A stretch of DNA of 64,000 bases, taken from positions 1,240,001-1,304,000 of the forward strand of contig CP002295.1 in assembly GCA_000238975.1 (NCBI GenBank). The letters are read 5' to 3'. The position numbers and the translations under genes were made by a program. Shown here one piece after another: positions 1-9,981 of this stretch. Source of the DNA: Serratia symbiotica str. 'Cinara cedri'. Lineage in GTDB: Bacteria > Pseudomonadota > Gammaproteobacteria > Enterobacterales > Enterobacteriaceae. Under the pieces are notes generated by a model. That model was not told the DNA's origin, did not search any database, and saw nothing but the letters and a program-made list of their open reading frames with translations. Each line of letters starts with the position of its first letter. Position 1 is the first letter of the stretch.

Positions 1-5
1 TTTAA

Positions 6-1598
6 CTATTTAATACCTTGACTATGTAGATACTCTTCATACTTTCCAGTAAAATAGATTATTTTATTTGATGTTATTTCTAGTATACGCGTAGCTAAAG
101 AACTGACAAAATCACGTTCATGAGAAACGAATATTAGCGTACCTTTATATACTTCCAGTGCCGCATTCAAAGACTCAATAGATTCCATATCTAAATGATT
201 AGTTGGCTCATCCATAACTAAAATATTAGGGTGTTGCATCATTAACTTACCAAATAACATCCTTCCTTTTTCACCACCGGACAATATCTTAACTTGCTTC
301 TTAATATCATCCGAGTTAAAAAGTAAACGCCCTAATACACCACGTACTATATGCTCAGATTCCCCACGCTTCTTCCACTGACTCATCCATTCAAAGACAG
401 TTAGAGTATCATTAAACTCATATTCGTGATCTTGCGCATAATAACCAATATTAGAATGTTCAGACCATTTCACTATGCCACTATCCGGATGCTCATCACC
501 TACTAATACTTTTAGTAAAGTAGATTTACCAATACCATTTGAACCTATTACCGCCACTTTTTCACCAACTTCAACTATTAGATTCAGCTTGCTAAATATA
601 GGAACATTATCAAATACCTTGCTTAAATCTTCTATTTCTAATGCATTACGGAATAATTTTCTATCCTGTTCAAAATGAATAAATGGGTTTTTACGACTAG
701 AGACCGGTAACTCTGCTAATTTAATTTTAGAGATCTGACGAACGCGTGAGGTTGCCTGTTTAGACTTGGACGCATTAGTGCTAAATCTACTTACAAAAGA
801 CTGCAGTGTATTAATCTGCGCTTTTTTCTTAGCATTCTCAGAAATTAAATGATCACGTGCTAAGGCAGCAGCTGTCATATACTCATTATAATTACCAGTA
901 TAAATACACAACTTACCGTAGTCCAAATCAGCAATATGAGTGCATACTGTATTCAAGAAATGACGATCATGGGAAACAATAATCATTGTGCTATTACGCT
1001 CATTTAGCACCTGCTCTAACCAACGAATAGTATTAATATCTAGATTATTAGTCGGCTCATCAAGCAATAATATTTCTGGATCCGAGAATAATACCTGCGC
1101 TAGCAATACACGTAACTTAAAACCTGGCGCAATTTCACTCATTAGGTTATAGTGCTTTTTAGCCGGTATCCCTACACATTGTAGTAATTCACCAACACGG
1201 GCTTCAGCGGTATAACCATCCATCTGGCTATAAGTCACTTCCAGCTCAGCCACCTTATAACTATCTTCTTCGCTCATTTTTGCCAATCCGTAGAGACGAT
1301 CACGCTCTTGCTTCGCAACCCATAAATTATTGTGCCCCATAATCACTGTATCAATTAGACTATACTGTTCAAAGACAAAATGATCTTGACGCAATTTTCC
1401 CAAACGTTCACTAGGATCTAGAAATATACTTCCACTACTTGGCATTAAGTCACCACCAAGAATTTTCATAAAAGTAGACTTACCACATCCATTAGCGCCA
1501 ATTAACCCATAACGATTACCGCTACTAAATTTAGCGGTAATATTTTCAAATAATGGCTTACCACTAAACTGCATCGTGATATTATTACTCAATAGCAA
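6..1598 (-). CDS. ybiT: ABC-F ATPase YbiT
   Basis: A 530-residue soluble ABC-F protein with two ATPase domains and no membrane segments. ABC-F proteins act on the ribosome in translation rather than in transport. Walker A motifs are GANGCGKST (about residue 35) and GSNGIGKST (about 350). Walker B motifs are [11 protein letters not shown] and [11 protein letters not shown]. The second-domain signature is LSGGEKGRM; the first domain has a divergent signature, as in E. coli YbiT. A charged linker of about 80 residues separates the domains. Length and order match E. coli YbiT nearly end to end. The start is TTG at 1596-1598, chosen because residues 2-11 align with E. coli and an AGGGG ribosome site lies 8 bases upstream. 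The stop is only 5 bases from the window edge. Identification is firm; the exact ribosomal role is not visible here. Confidence 0.95.
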   Translation of the reverse strand: MLLSNNITMQFSGKPLFENITAKFSSGNRYGLIGANGCGKSTFMKILGGDLMPSSGSIFLDPSERLGKLRQDHFVFEQYSLIDTVIMGHNNLWVAKQERDRLYGLAKMSEEDSYKVAELEVTYSQMDGYTAEARVGELLQCVGIPAKKHYNLMSEIAPGFKLRVLLAQVLFSDPEILLLDEPTNNLDINTIRWLEQVLNERNSTMIIVSHDRHFLNTVCTHIADLDYGKLCIYTGNYNEYMTAAALARDHLISENAKKKAQINTLQSFVSRFSTNASKSKQATSRVRQISKIKLAELPVSSRKNPFIHFEQDRKLFRNALEIEDLSKVFDNVPIFSKLNLIVEVGEKVAVIGSNGIGKSTLLKVLVGDEHPDSGIVKWSEHSNIGYYAQDHEYEFNDTLTVFEWMSQWKKRGESEHIVRGVLGRLLFNSDDIKKQVKILSGGEKGRMLFGKLMMQHPNILVMDEPTNHLDMESIESLNAALEVYKGTLIFVSHERDFVSSLATRILEITSNKIIYFTGKYEEYLHSQGIK

Positions 1599-1632
1599 AA
1601 GATTTACCCCTCTAAAAATATAATTTAGGTAT

Positions 1633-1638
1633 ATTATA
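1633..1638 (-). promoter_or_regulatory. Candidate -10 box for ybiT
   Basis: On the minus strand TATAAT reads perfectly here, about 35 bases before the TTG start of ybiT. The -35 region 17 bases further upstream (AGGTGA) is weak. In DNA this AT-rich such boxes also arise by chance, so the call rests mainly on position. Confidence 0.3.
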
Positions 1639-1659
1639 CCCCATGAAAAAAAGGATCAC

Positions 1660-2927
1660 CTAAATTTATCCTCATTATATCATCATTAATCGATTTATTA
1701 ATTTTTTCTACCCACTATAATAATATCATGAAATAATATTTTTTTGAAAAAAACCTACTTAGGTATATATACTTCAGATAATTATAAACGCTAGATACTA
1801 ATTATTCACTAGGATGAAATATACGGATAAAAAATAGCATGAATAAATAAATGAATGAATGAATGATAGCATATACTATCTCCAGGCATAAAAGTAAGTT
1901 TCTTAGTCAACTGTAAAGCTATTAAATATAAATATTTATGCCTATATTATTAAATTACTGAACTCACACTAACATACTAAACTGTAATTATAATATTTAA
2001 CGCAAACAGGAGGAAATCTCTGCTAGTATAAAACACCTAACTTATTAATAAAGTAAATTCTAGGTAGATATAATGCTTATTATAAGGTAAAATGGCTCAT
2101 AAATCGCATGCTGCTATAGCTTAGCTTATATACTAAACTCTATTATAACCCAAAAAAATTAATTACCACATAAATTATACTGAGGGTCTTTACTAGATAA
2201 TTTAATACATAGTGTACGTAACGAGAGCATGAAACTAATTAATAGCTATATAATTAGATAAACAATATATATTGTTAAATATATAATACAGCAATTACTA
2301 TTTTAAGGTATTGTTATCATATGTTATATATTATATTGAAAAATGGCAATACTAATAACATAGTATATGACATATATAATATGCATAATATAAATCTATC
2401 CAAGATAGAAGAATACTATACTTAGTGATACAATTAGGTCACCTACTTAATAGTACATAAAGCAATACACTGTAATAATTATTATGAACTATATATAATA
2501 ATATATTATACAGAAATAATAAATAATACTCCGTAAAGAAAATTATACCCCTATTATTATAAACTATATAACTTTAATAAAGTTAAATAATAATATTAAC
2601 ATATGTCTAACCCATAATGCCTTAATATGATACAAGAAATATCTACCTATTTAGATATAAAAATAATCATATTGATGATGAATACCAAAATATAAATATG
2701 TAGACATCATACCCATGTACTAGATTTAAATTAAAATTAAATTAGATTAAACTTAAAGATGTGTATTAAATAATTAACTCCATACAATCATCTCTCATAC
2801 CTTAACATTATATTTATACTGTAGAATTTCATTACTTTATAAATCACTCAAAGATATGCTTACTGTATATATTACAGTATACTATGTTTAGATGTTTATA
2901 TTTTAAAATATAAGATATTTATTTCTT
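1660..2927. other. Gene-free stretch between ybiT and the usher
   Basis: AT-rich DNA with stops in all frames. It sits where a fimbrial operon usually carries minor pilins and a tip adhesin, but I could not recognise any relic. A short tetranucleotide run (GAAT/AATG units) lies at about 1841-1866. Confidence 0.5.
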
Positions 2928-5456
2928 TTATAATTTTTTACAGTACAATGATAGTTCCTGATAACCCATGAACTCTTTAGTAGGGTATTGCAAATCTGGA
3001 ATCAATAGCGAACATATTTCACTAACATCTTGTCCCCATTTAACAAGCAAACGATCACCTGGTAAAGCACCAGAAATATAAATCTCACCATTAGTACCTA
3101 CGATACCTTTATTTTTACCATCTAAACTGAATACATTAGCACCAATTGGTGGCAGACTATTATCTGTTGTTTTACTGTGTATTAATAAACTCTGTCCAGT
3201 ATTAGTATCAAACTTAACACGAACGATTGCGCCGTTAGTAGGCACAACATCCTTTACAAGCATCGGAATATCTAGGCTATTACTAATATCCTCAGAGCGG
3301 AGTGCTACTCGATTATGTCGGTAAGGAGAAGCTGAGGTCATTACTGCATAACCAAAACAATTAATAGATACGCCAAACTGATTTTCTAAGCGTACACCTT
3401 TTGCTTGTAGAGCTTCCACCAATATAAAGCTATTCTGTAAAGGTTGGGTTAGAGTAATGCCTCTATCATGTGCTATGATACCTCCAGCTATTCTTAATGA
3501 ATACTGCTGATAATTGTGACTATAACTATAACCGGTGTTAATTATTCCTATGTTACCCTGGTAGCCAACACTGGCGGCAGCTACTAGACTAGAATGACGA
3601 TCATACCCATGCTGGACTGAATAATTTAACAAATTATCCTCCATTGCAGTACCATTCAAGCTAACATTATATGTATTACCATTCTGTTTATTATAGCCGG
3701 AATTAAAGCTAGCGCTCATGTCAGACGAATTCTTACTAAAAAAATTCAACGGAGTTGATATAGTCATGTTAATGCTGTGATTATTATAACCATAATTACT
3801 ACGGTCATCTTGATAAAACAGGCTATAACTAATATTTTTATAGCTACTATTAAAACCAATCTGTGCTGAATAATCATTATTCATACCACCCCAGTAAGAC
3901 TGATTGCTGAAGTTAGCATATAATGTTGAGCTGATAGCTAGATGTTGGTTTATAGTAAGCTCTAAATACTGGCGTTTGTTTCTAAAACAATTAGTATAAT
4001 ATATACGACGACGTGCTGCTAACCAACCTGGTACATCTATGTTAAGATTATTTTTACTGTAATAACTATGAAATTGATAACTATCTTTATATCCATTAAA
4101 CGCTGCTACAATATCACTAAAATCATAAGTATGTGAATCCAAATAATGGTAGCTAGCAATCTGTAATTCTGTGTTCGATTGGTTAAAAAATTTAGAATAT
4201 AAAATGCGGTAACTTTTCTTCTGTTTATCAGCACTGTTGACTAAATTAGTATTATAATAAGACGTATCAAAAGATATGGCACCCCATGCACCAAGGTTTT
4301 TACTTAATCCTAATGCTAACGAATGATAATTTTTTGATACTAATATACCTCCATAAGGGGTCATGCCATATGTCATGCCGTATGATAGAGTTGCTTGCAT
4401 AAAATTTGGTTGATAACGGCTAATACCGTCATGATATTTACCAGTAGTAAACTGATAATTCCAAATCCCTTCGCGTAACATATTTGGTGCTATTGAAAAT
4501 GGCACGACGAAGTTACTAGTTGACCCATTAGTCTCAATGACTATAACATTTAGATCGCCATTCAAGGTTGTAGAGGGAATATCTATTAACGCAAATGGTC
4601 CAGGTGGAACATTAGTGCTATATATCATGTACCCATTCTGATAGATCTCAATGCAAGCATTATTTAACACTATACCGCGTACTACTGGCATATAACCGCG
4701 CTGACTTTCGGCCAGCATTTCATTAATACTTGAAAGCTGTATGCCACTAAACTGAATACTATTAAATATAACCTTAGGGGTACTAGATAAACCTACTACC
4801 AAGTGACTACGTAAAGGTACAATATCCACTTCAGCAGAACTAGAAATATTTTTCCAATGATACCCTATACCAGATTGATGAGTTATTGCAGAATTGTTAC
4901 GTATACGCCAGCTGCCAAAATTAAGACCACTAGTCAAGCTAAGGAAATAAGAATCAATAGTTTTACTATATTGAGTATTGCTACGACGATTATAATTACG
5001 ATTAAAATTATAATTAATAAATCCCGCATTAATACCATGATCATAGTCTTTTGACAAGATGGCGCCTTGCGGGCGCGATACTAAAAAAAATTGTGGTATA
5101 CTTAAATCAATCCGCTGGATAGCAGCATCATAGCTTAACTGGGCACCTGGTATTATTTCTGATAATACATAACATTGCAATGCAAATAGATGATCCGGTA
5201 GCTTAATTCCATAATTCTGATAATCCTGTGCTATAAGACATGGCACTACAGGTGTATTTTTAGCTAATTTTTTAAACTCAATATTGCGATGATCAATATA
5301 ATACCCATTCAGATAAATATCAAAAGGATATATACCAGGTAAAATATCATCACCCTCACCTAAGGCAACTACTTGAGCAACATTATTATCACCATGAATA
5401 AAAGAAGTATTAAAAACCTCCTTTGCTATAGCAAGATTAGAAAATAAAAATAGCAT
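2928..5456 (-). CDS. Fimbrial outer-membrane usher (FimD/PapC family)
   Basis: An 842-residue usher, the outer-membrane pore that receives chaperone-pilin complexes and assembles the fimbria. The N-terminal domain begins FNTSFIHGDNN. Next comes a long Ser/Asn/Tyr-rich beta-barrel region, with the plug-region signature near PPGPFALIDIP. The C-terminal domains end in the family's paired cysteines (SEICSLL and LSLYC). Length is normal for the family. It is the third gene after pilin and chaperone. Oddities: the predicted signal peptide from the ATG is very short (about 12 residues), no ribosome site precedes it, and a terminator-like hairpin lies just upstream. In the same frame upstream of the ATG there is a stop, then L-K-K-I-N-F-S-I, a good signal-peptide start without a standard start codon. 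Secretion or translation may therefore be impaired, though the uninterrupted frame argues for selection. Confidence 0.9.
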   Translation of the reverse strand: MLFLFSNLAIAKEVFNTSFIHGDNNVAQVVALGEGDDILPGIYPFDIYLNGYYIDHRNIEFKKLAKNTPVVPCLIAQDYQNYGIKLPDHLFALQCYVLSEIIPGAQLSYDAAIQRIDLSIPQFFLVSRPQGAILSKDYDHGINAGFINYNFNRNYNRRSNTQYSKTIDSYFLSLTSGLNFGSWRIRNNSAITHQSGIGYHWKNISSSAEVDIVPLRSHLVVGLSSTPKVIFNSIQFSGIQLSSINEMLAESQRGYMPVVRGIVLNNACIEIYQNGYMIYSTNVPPGPFALIDIPSTTLNGDLNVIVIETNGSTSNFVVPFSIAPNMLREGIWNYQFTTGKYHDGISRYQPNFMQATLSYGMTYGMTPYGGILVSKNYHSLALGLSKNLGAWGAISFDTSYYNTNLVNSADKQKKSYRILYSKFFNQSNTELQIASYHYLDSHTYDFSDIVAAFNGYKDSYQFHSYYSKNNLNIDVPGWLAARRRIYYTNCFRNKRQYLELTINQHLAISSTLYANFSNQSYWGGMNNDYSAQIGFNSSYKNISYSLFYQDDRSNYGYNNHSINMTISTPLNFFSKNSSDMSASFNSGYNKQNGNTYNVSLNGTAMEDNLLNYSVQHGYDRHSSLVAAASVGYQGNIGIINTGYSYSHNYQQYSLRIAGGIIAHDRGITLTQPLQNSFILVEALQAKGVRLENQFGVSINCFGYAVMTSASPYRHNRVALRSEDISNSLDIPMLVKDVVPTNGAIVRVKFDTNTGQSLLIHSKTTDNSLPPIGANVFSLDGKNKGIVGTNGEIYISGALPGDRLLVKWGQDVSEICSLLIPDLQYPTKEFMGYQELSLYCKKL

Positions 5457-5482
5457 AATAGAAAAATTAATTTTTTTAAGTT

Positions 5483-5512
5483 AAAAAACCTAACGCAATG
5501 ACATTGCATAGG
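5483..5512 (-). terminator. Terminator-like hairpin between chaperone and usher
   Basis: On the minus strand CCTA-t-GCAAT pairs with ATTGC-gt-TAGG around a 3-base loop and is followed at once by six T (5488-5483). This is a rho-independent terminator shape 27 bases before the usher ATG. The opposite strand also has a T-rich flank (5516-5527). It would end most pilin-chaperone transcripts and leave the usher to read-through. Confidence 0.55.
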
Positions 5513-5677
5513 AGGTTTTTATTTTTTTACTTATCACTTTATTAGACCTTAAACCATATACTATTACATCCATCTTTTACTGTCTATTTTGATATCTATA
5601 GTAATTCATTAAGGCTAAAATTAATTAATAATACATATAAAGAGGGAAATGTAATGACATAACTAAAGCTATTTTAA

Positions 5678-6361
5678 TTAATGTAAAGTTATATTTTTAA
5701 TTTCTGTATAACCGCCGTAGTCATTAATATAAGTAAATGACATATTATTCGCTAAATAAGCTTCATGAGGTAGTGATACTTGTAAAATATCGTGTGGCTT
5801 AACCATATCAGCATTAACTGTCCAACTTTTAGTACCCTTTTGTAATGTTAGTTTACCAAAAGTAACATGTAATGGTCCCTCATTAATAACTAATAAATTA
5901 TCATCTTGATGATGCCACTTTAGTAATTTTGCCTGCTGTTGCAAATTAATCTTTAAGGAATCTGGTCTATAAAATAATTTAATACGAGTACGAATTGCTA
6001 CCTGTAATACATTCTCCTGCTTAGGACTTGGTGGAATTTCCTGTATATTAATCCAGAATAAAGATTCTTCATTTTTTGATAACCCATTACCAGAATATAT
6101 AAAACGTAAAATAGCCTCTTTCTTAGATGCTAATTTTAAAATTGGAGGCGTAACTATAATTGGTAAGTTTTTTGGCATCTGGCTAGCATTCCCCGTATCT
6201 AGCCAAGATTGAACCATATAAGTATCATCACTATCATTGCTAATTGCGAGCGATGCTGAATTACGTGAACTATTATCAATTACACGCGTTGCATCTACTT
6301 GAATACCAGAAAAAGCATTCACAGAAAATACAAGTAAAATACAAGAAATAAACTTATTCAT
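5678..6361 (-). CDS. Periplasmic fimbrial chaperone (PapD/FimC family)
   Basis: A 227-residue immunoglobulin-fold chaperone that donates a strand to pilins in the periplasm and delivers them to the usher. Visible features are an N-terminal signal peptide (MNKFISCILLVFSVNAFS), the conserved Arg of the subunit-binding cleft in TRVID, the hydrophobic donor-strand region, and the family signature around RTRIKLFYRP, which contains the conserved Lys. Length is typical (E. coli FimC about 240). The gene lies 67 bases after the pilin and 221 bases before the usher, the standard order. No frameshift is seen and all hallmark residues are present. Assignment to a particular fimbrial type (Fim, Pap, Yad and so on) is not possible from the sequence alone. 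Confidence 0.93.
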   Translation of the reverse strand: MNKFISCILLVFSVNAFSGIQVDATRVIDNSSRNSASLAISNDSDDTYMVQSWLDTGNASQMPKNLPIIVTPPILKLASKKEAILRFIYSGNGLSKNEESLFWINIQEIPPSPKQENVLQVAIRTRIKLFYRPDSLKINLQQQAKLLKWHHQDDNLLVINEGPLHVTFGKLTLQKGTKSWTVNADMVKPHDILQVSLPHEAYLANNMSFTYINDYGGYTEIKNITLH

Positions 6362-6428
6362 CCAAATATCTCAAATATAATAATCTAGTCAATTTTTAGC
6401 TAAGAAAAATATTAATAATAAAAATAAA

Positions 6429-6953
6429 TTATTTATATGAAATTGTGAAAGTAGCATTAGAGTTTGCCTCACCAGCTGTTATCTGGTTTTTGTAGGATTT
6501 ATAACGAGCGTGTAAATTAAAAGTAGCAGTACCAAGACTCTCAGAACCACCAACAACCACAATCTCAGTTGGATTAGTAACTTCCTGCGAAATCAACAAA
6601 GTTTGACCTTTGTTATTTAGAATTTCAATACCAATACCAATCGCGCCACCAGTTACAGCTAAAAGCTCTGGATGACCAACCAAAGTGTTGCCATCAAAAT
6701 GTAGGGTATAACTACCTGCTTCGCATTTCTCTAGACGAATCTCAAACGCTTTATCACCACTAGTAGCACCAATAGTAGGGAATGCGGTCGTAGGGTATTT
6801 ACCCAAAAAAACTTCTTTATTTTTATCGTTATCAACTACCTTGCAGGTAGACTGTATAATCTCTCCAGTAAACTTAACATTGCCATTGGCAGAGATTGCG
6901 TTGAAAGAAGTGATAGAAACTATTAGTGTAACTAATAATAATAAGTTATTCAT
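6429..6953 (-). CDS. Major fimbrial subunit (type 1 pilin family)
   Basis: A 174-residue FimA-like pilin. A signal peptide ends near AISA, followed by the beta-strand-rich mature domain with two cysteines, in QSTCKVV and EKCEAG, that form the family disulfide. The C-terminal strand ends FTISYK with the penultimate Tyr and alternating hydrophobics typical of chaperone-bound pilins. A GGAG ribosome site lies 5-6 bases before the ATG. It is the first gene of the pilin-chaperone-usher operon. The upstream DNA is extremely AT-rich, with no recognisable invertible promoter element and no recombinase gene, so phase variation as in E. coli fim is not supported. It might coat the cell for host-cell contact, but that is inference. 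Confidence 0.92.
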   Translation of the reverse strand: MNNLLLLVTLIVSITSFNAISANGNVKFTGEIIQSTCKVVDNDKNKEVFLGKYPTTAFPTIGATSGDKAFEIRLEKCEAGSYTLHFDGNTLVGHPELLAVTGGAIGIGIEILNNKGQTLLISQEVTNPTEIVVVGGSESLGTATFNLHARYKSYKNQITAGEANSNATFTISYK

Positions 6954-8864
6954 TGTATCTCCATAAAATAAAAAATATAAAAGACTTATTGAGTAATAAG
7001 TTTAATACCACTCACGCTAAATATACACTTATCTTGTAGTATTGTCGGATCATCATAGATACATATTATTAATGTATAAATTTTATAATAAAAATAAAAC
7101 ATTAATATTCTTATTCGTAAATAGTTTATAACATACATAACCTATATTTTAGTAGCTATTAAATATACAATACCTAAAATAAATATTGAATATGCAAGTT
7201 TATTGCGATAATTATCTTATTATAAATACTATGCTTATGGTATTTATAATAACTAAAAATATCAATAATTTAATTATATTATATAATAAATTATTTTATT
7301 TAAAATAAATACTTAGCAAATAAGTTAATTATAAATAATCTATCATTTACTAGGAAAATTATATATAAACATACTTCTTATATTTTCAAATTTAAATTCA
7401 TAAATCCATAAATTATAATTTTTTTGATATTAACATAAAATTTATATTTAAAGTAATATTAATTATATTTTCAGTATTATTGAAATATATAAAATATTGA
7501 TAGTAAAGTATTACTCTCATATTGTTAATAATAAAGATTAGATGTACATATATGCGACTTGTAATGTCACTACAAATAATAATTTGTCTTTACAATGCCA
7601 ATAAATCTATTAAAATGTAACAAAATTATAAATATTAATTTAATAATTAAATATTAATATTTATTAATGCATTGCTAAAATTTATAAAAATATTATAATA
7701 ATTAACATACAGATTAGAGCAACAAAATCAATATAGTAAATGTGTTAAAATTATACATTTTTATAATATTCGTATACTTTTAATATCAATATCAATATCA
7801 ATATAAATAAAATATCGTCAAGAAATAATACTACCTTTATATTAATTTTAAATATTTTAAAATATTAATACAATATACATTGTAATTATATTAAATTCAA
7901 CATAACAAGCTAAAGTAAAAAATTATAGAGATTCACTATTAATATAATTTCATAAGCATATTATGTATAATAGGTATTGATATTTTATTAACATGAAGTG
8001 ATGCTTCAATTTATCTACTACGAGAAAAATATAAAAGTGACTCAATCTTTATCCTATAAAGATTAAAAAAATAAAACACCTTAAACATATTATAATTAAG
8101 TGAAATACTCGATCTAATGTACTATCTAATGATAACACTAATAATATCGCTAACAATGTTACTTATGGCACATCACTGCATGTGCGTAAAAATATAACTA
8201 AATGATCATTTATATCTTATGCAATAAAAACTATTATGCAGCGCATAACCAATACTACTTCATGTGTATTTTTAATAAATAATTTATGAGTTATCTCTAA
8301 TTATCGAAATTAAATATAGGTACTATAAATCCATAAAATATCATAAATCACTATACTTACATATATCTACTATAGTGAATATATTAAACATACACCAACA
8401 AATAATTATAAGAATAATATTACCGCCGAATACTTTATTACATTATAATCTAATTACCTAACAAGTAACACAATTAATAAGAAAACTTATTTTAATATAT
8501 TACTTAGTAATTAACTTTTATGCAGAATGCAAGCTATACGCTACTTATCAATATTAAAAAAGAAGTTAACTACAACTTTAAAAAATTACAACCAATAAAT
8601 GTTTAACGAGTTAGCACCTATATATTTAAAATATAAATAATTATAGTTATATTTAATTTTATCTTAATATTATAAATGTAAATATTTAACTCTATAGTGC
8701 TTTTCTATTTCTAAAAAATAATGATTCATACAGCAAGAAATACAGAATTAATTAATAATTTTGTTAGTATCATTTTATATATCAATTTTATAGTTGCTTA
8801 ATAGTTTCTACATAACTGAATTACTACCTACTCATTATGCATATACCTTTAATGATAAAATTAC

Positions 8865-8891
8865 TAATAGTTGTGCGCCGCACAACTATTA
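8865..8891. repeat. Perfect 13-bp palindrome with a 1-base centre
   Basis: The left arm TAATAGTTGTGCG and the right arm CGCACAACTATTA are exact reverse complements around a single C. The GC-rich core (GTGCGCCGCAC) stands out in otherwise very AT-rich DNA, with no gene within 1.9 kb. The function is unknown: it could be a protein-binding site, a terminator relic or a cruciform. Confidence 0.85.
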
Positions 8892-9893
8892 TATAACAGA
8901 TTACTTTAATAATATGTTATTATAATCTGCAAGCTTAAAAAGACTGTCAATAAAATTACTATGTATATATAAAAATATTTTAAAGTATTGTACTTACATC
9001 AGGTATCAGCACTTTTCTAATAGATTAGATTAAGCGCTTATGACCTAGATTGAAAAACATAATAGCATATTATTACATGATAAAGTAAGGACGTATCCCT
9101 GATCTCTGTGCGCATGCAAGTAATAAGATATTAATGTCGCATAATGATGTTCAAATAAGCATAATCATATTACTTGATTTAAACAAGACAATATCTGACT
9201 TATATCAATCTAAAAAATAGAGAACATTAATTAATTAATTAATTAAAGATACTTGTAAAATAATATTTTATATTTTTTTATAAAAAAATATTTTAGCTAG
9301 TTTAATCGGCACAAAATTAATTTTATTAATATAATCAATTATTTTATAAAACACTATCATAGTGTATTAATAAAATAATAAGTCTCAATTATTAATTTTA
9401 CTAACCATGCAATTATAATACCTTATATACCGAGCATGATCAGGTTATAATATAAAAATTTAATCGATCATAATAAAAAACAATTAACCGTTAATATGAC
9501 TATTAGCAATAATATAATAAATAAAAATTATTATAACTATAGCACTCAAGTATAAAAATAGATATTTATACCTAAAATCGCAACAAATACACTAAGGTAC
9601 CCTTGAAATGCAGAGATACGTATTGATTATTTATACTATATACAAATATTGAATATCTAGGGATGATAGAGGCAGAAAATTTATATATTAAACGATCTAC
9701 AATATTTTTATAAACGTGATCAGGAGTTAATGTAAAAATAAAATATTATAGTAATATATTGAATCTCCACTTTAATTATATCCTGCCATATCAGTAATAT
9801 CGTGTAAATGGAATTTTATGCAATCAATATATTATTATTAATATAATCAATAAAAGACATAAATAGAAACATTTATAAAATAAAAATATGGAC

Positions 9894-9981
9894 TAGTTAG
9901 ATAGTTAGATAGTTAGATAGTTAGATAGTTAGATAGTTAGATAGTTAGATAGTTAGATAGTTAGATAGTTAGATAGTTAGA
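9894..9981. repeat. Tandem octamer array, 11 perfect copies
   Basis: The unit TAGTTAGA is repeated 11 times without mismatch over 88 bases and followed by a partial unit. Every copy contains in-frame stops, so it cannot be a coding phase-variation tract in the given orientation. No ORF flanks it. Perfect copies in decaying DNA indicate recent slippage expansion. Confidence 0.97.

Noticed and set aside
6954-7100. Invertible fimbrial promoter (fimS-like)
   Set aside because: No inverted-repeat pair of suitable spacing and no FimB/FimE-like recombinase gene was seen.
9894-9981. Reading the octamer array as a CRISPR
   Set aside because: The units are 8 bases with no spacers and no cas genes nearby. 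It is a simple tandem repeat.
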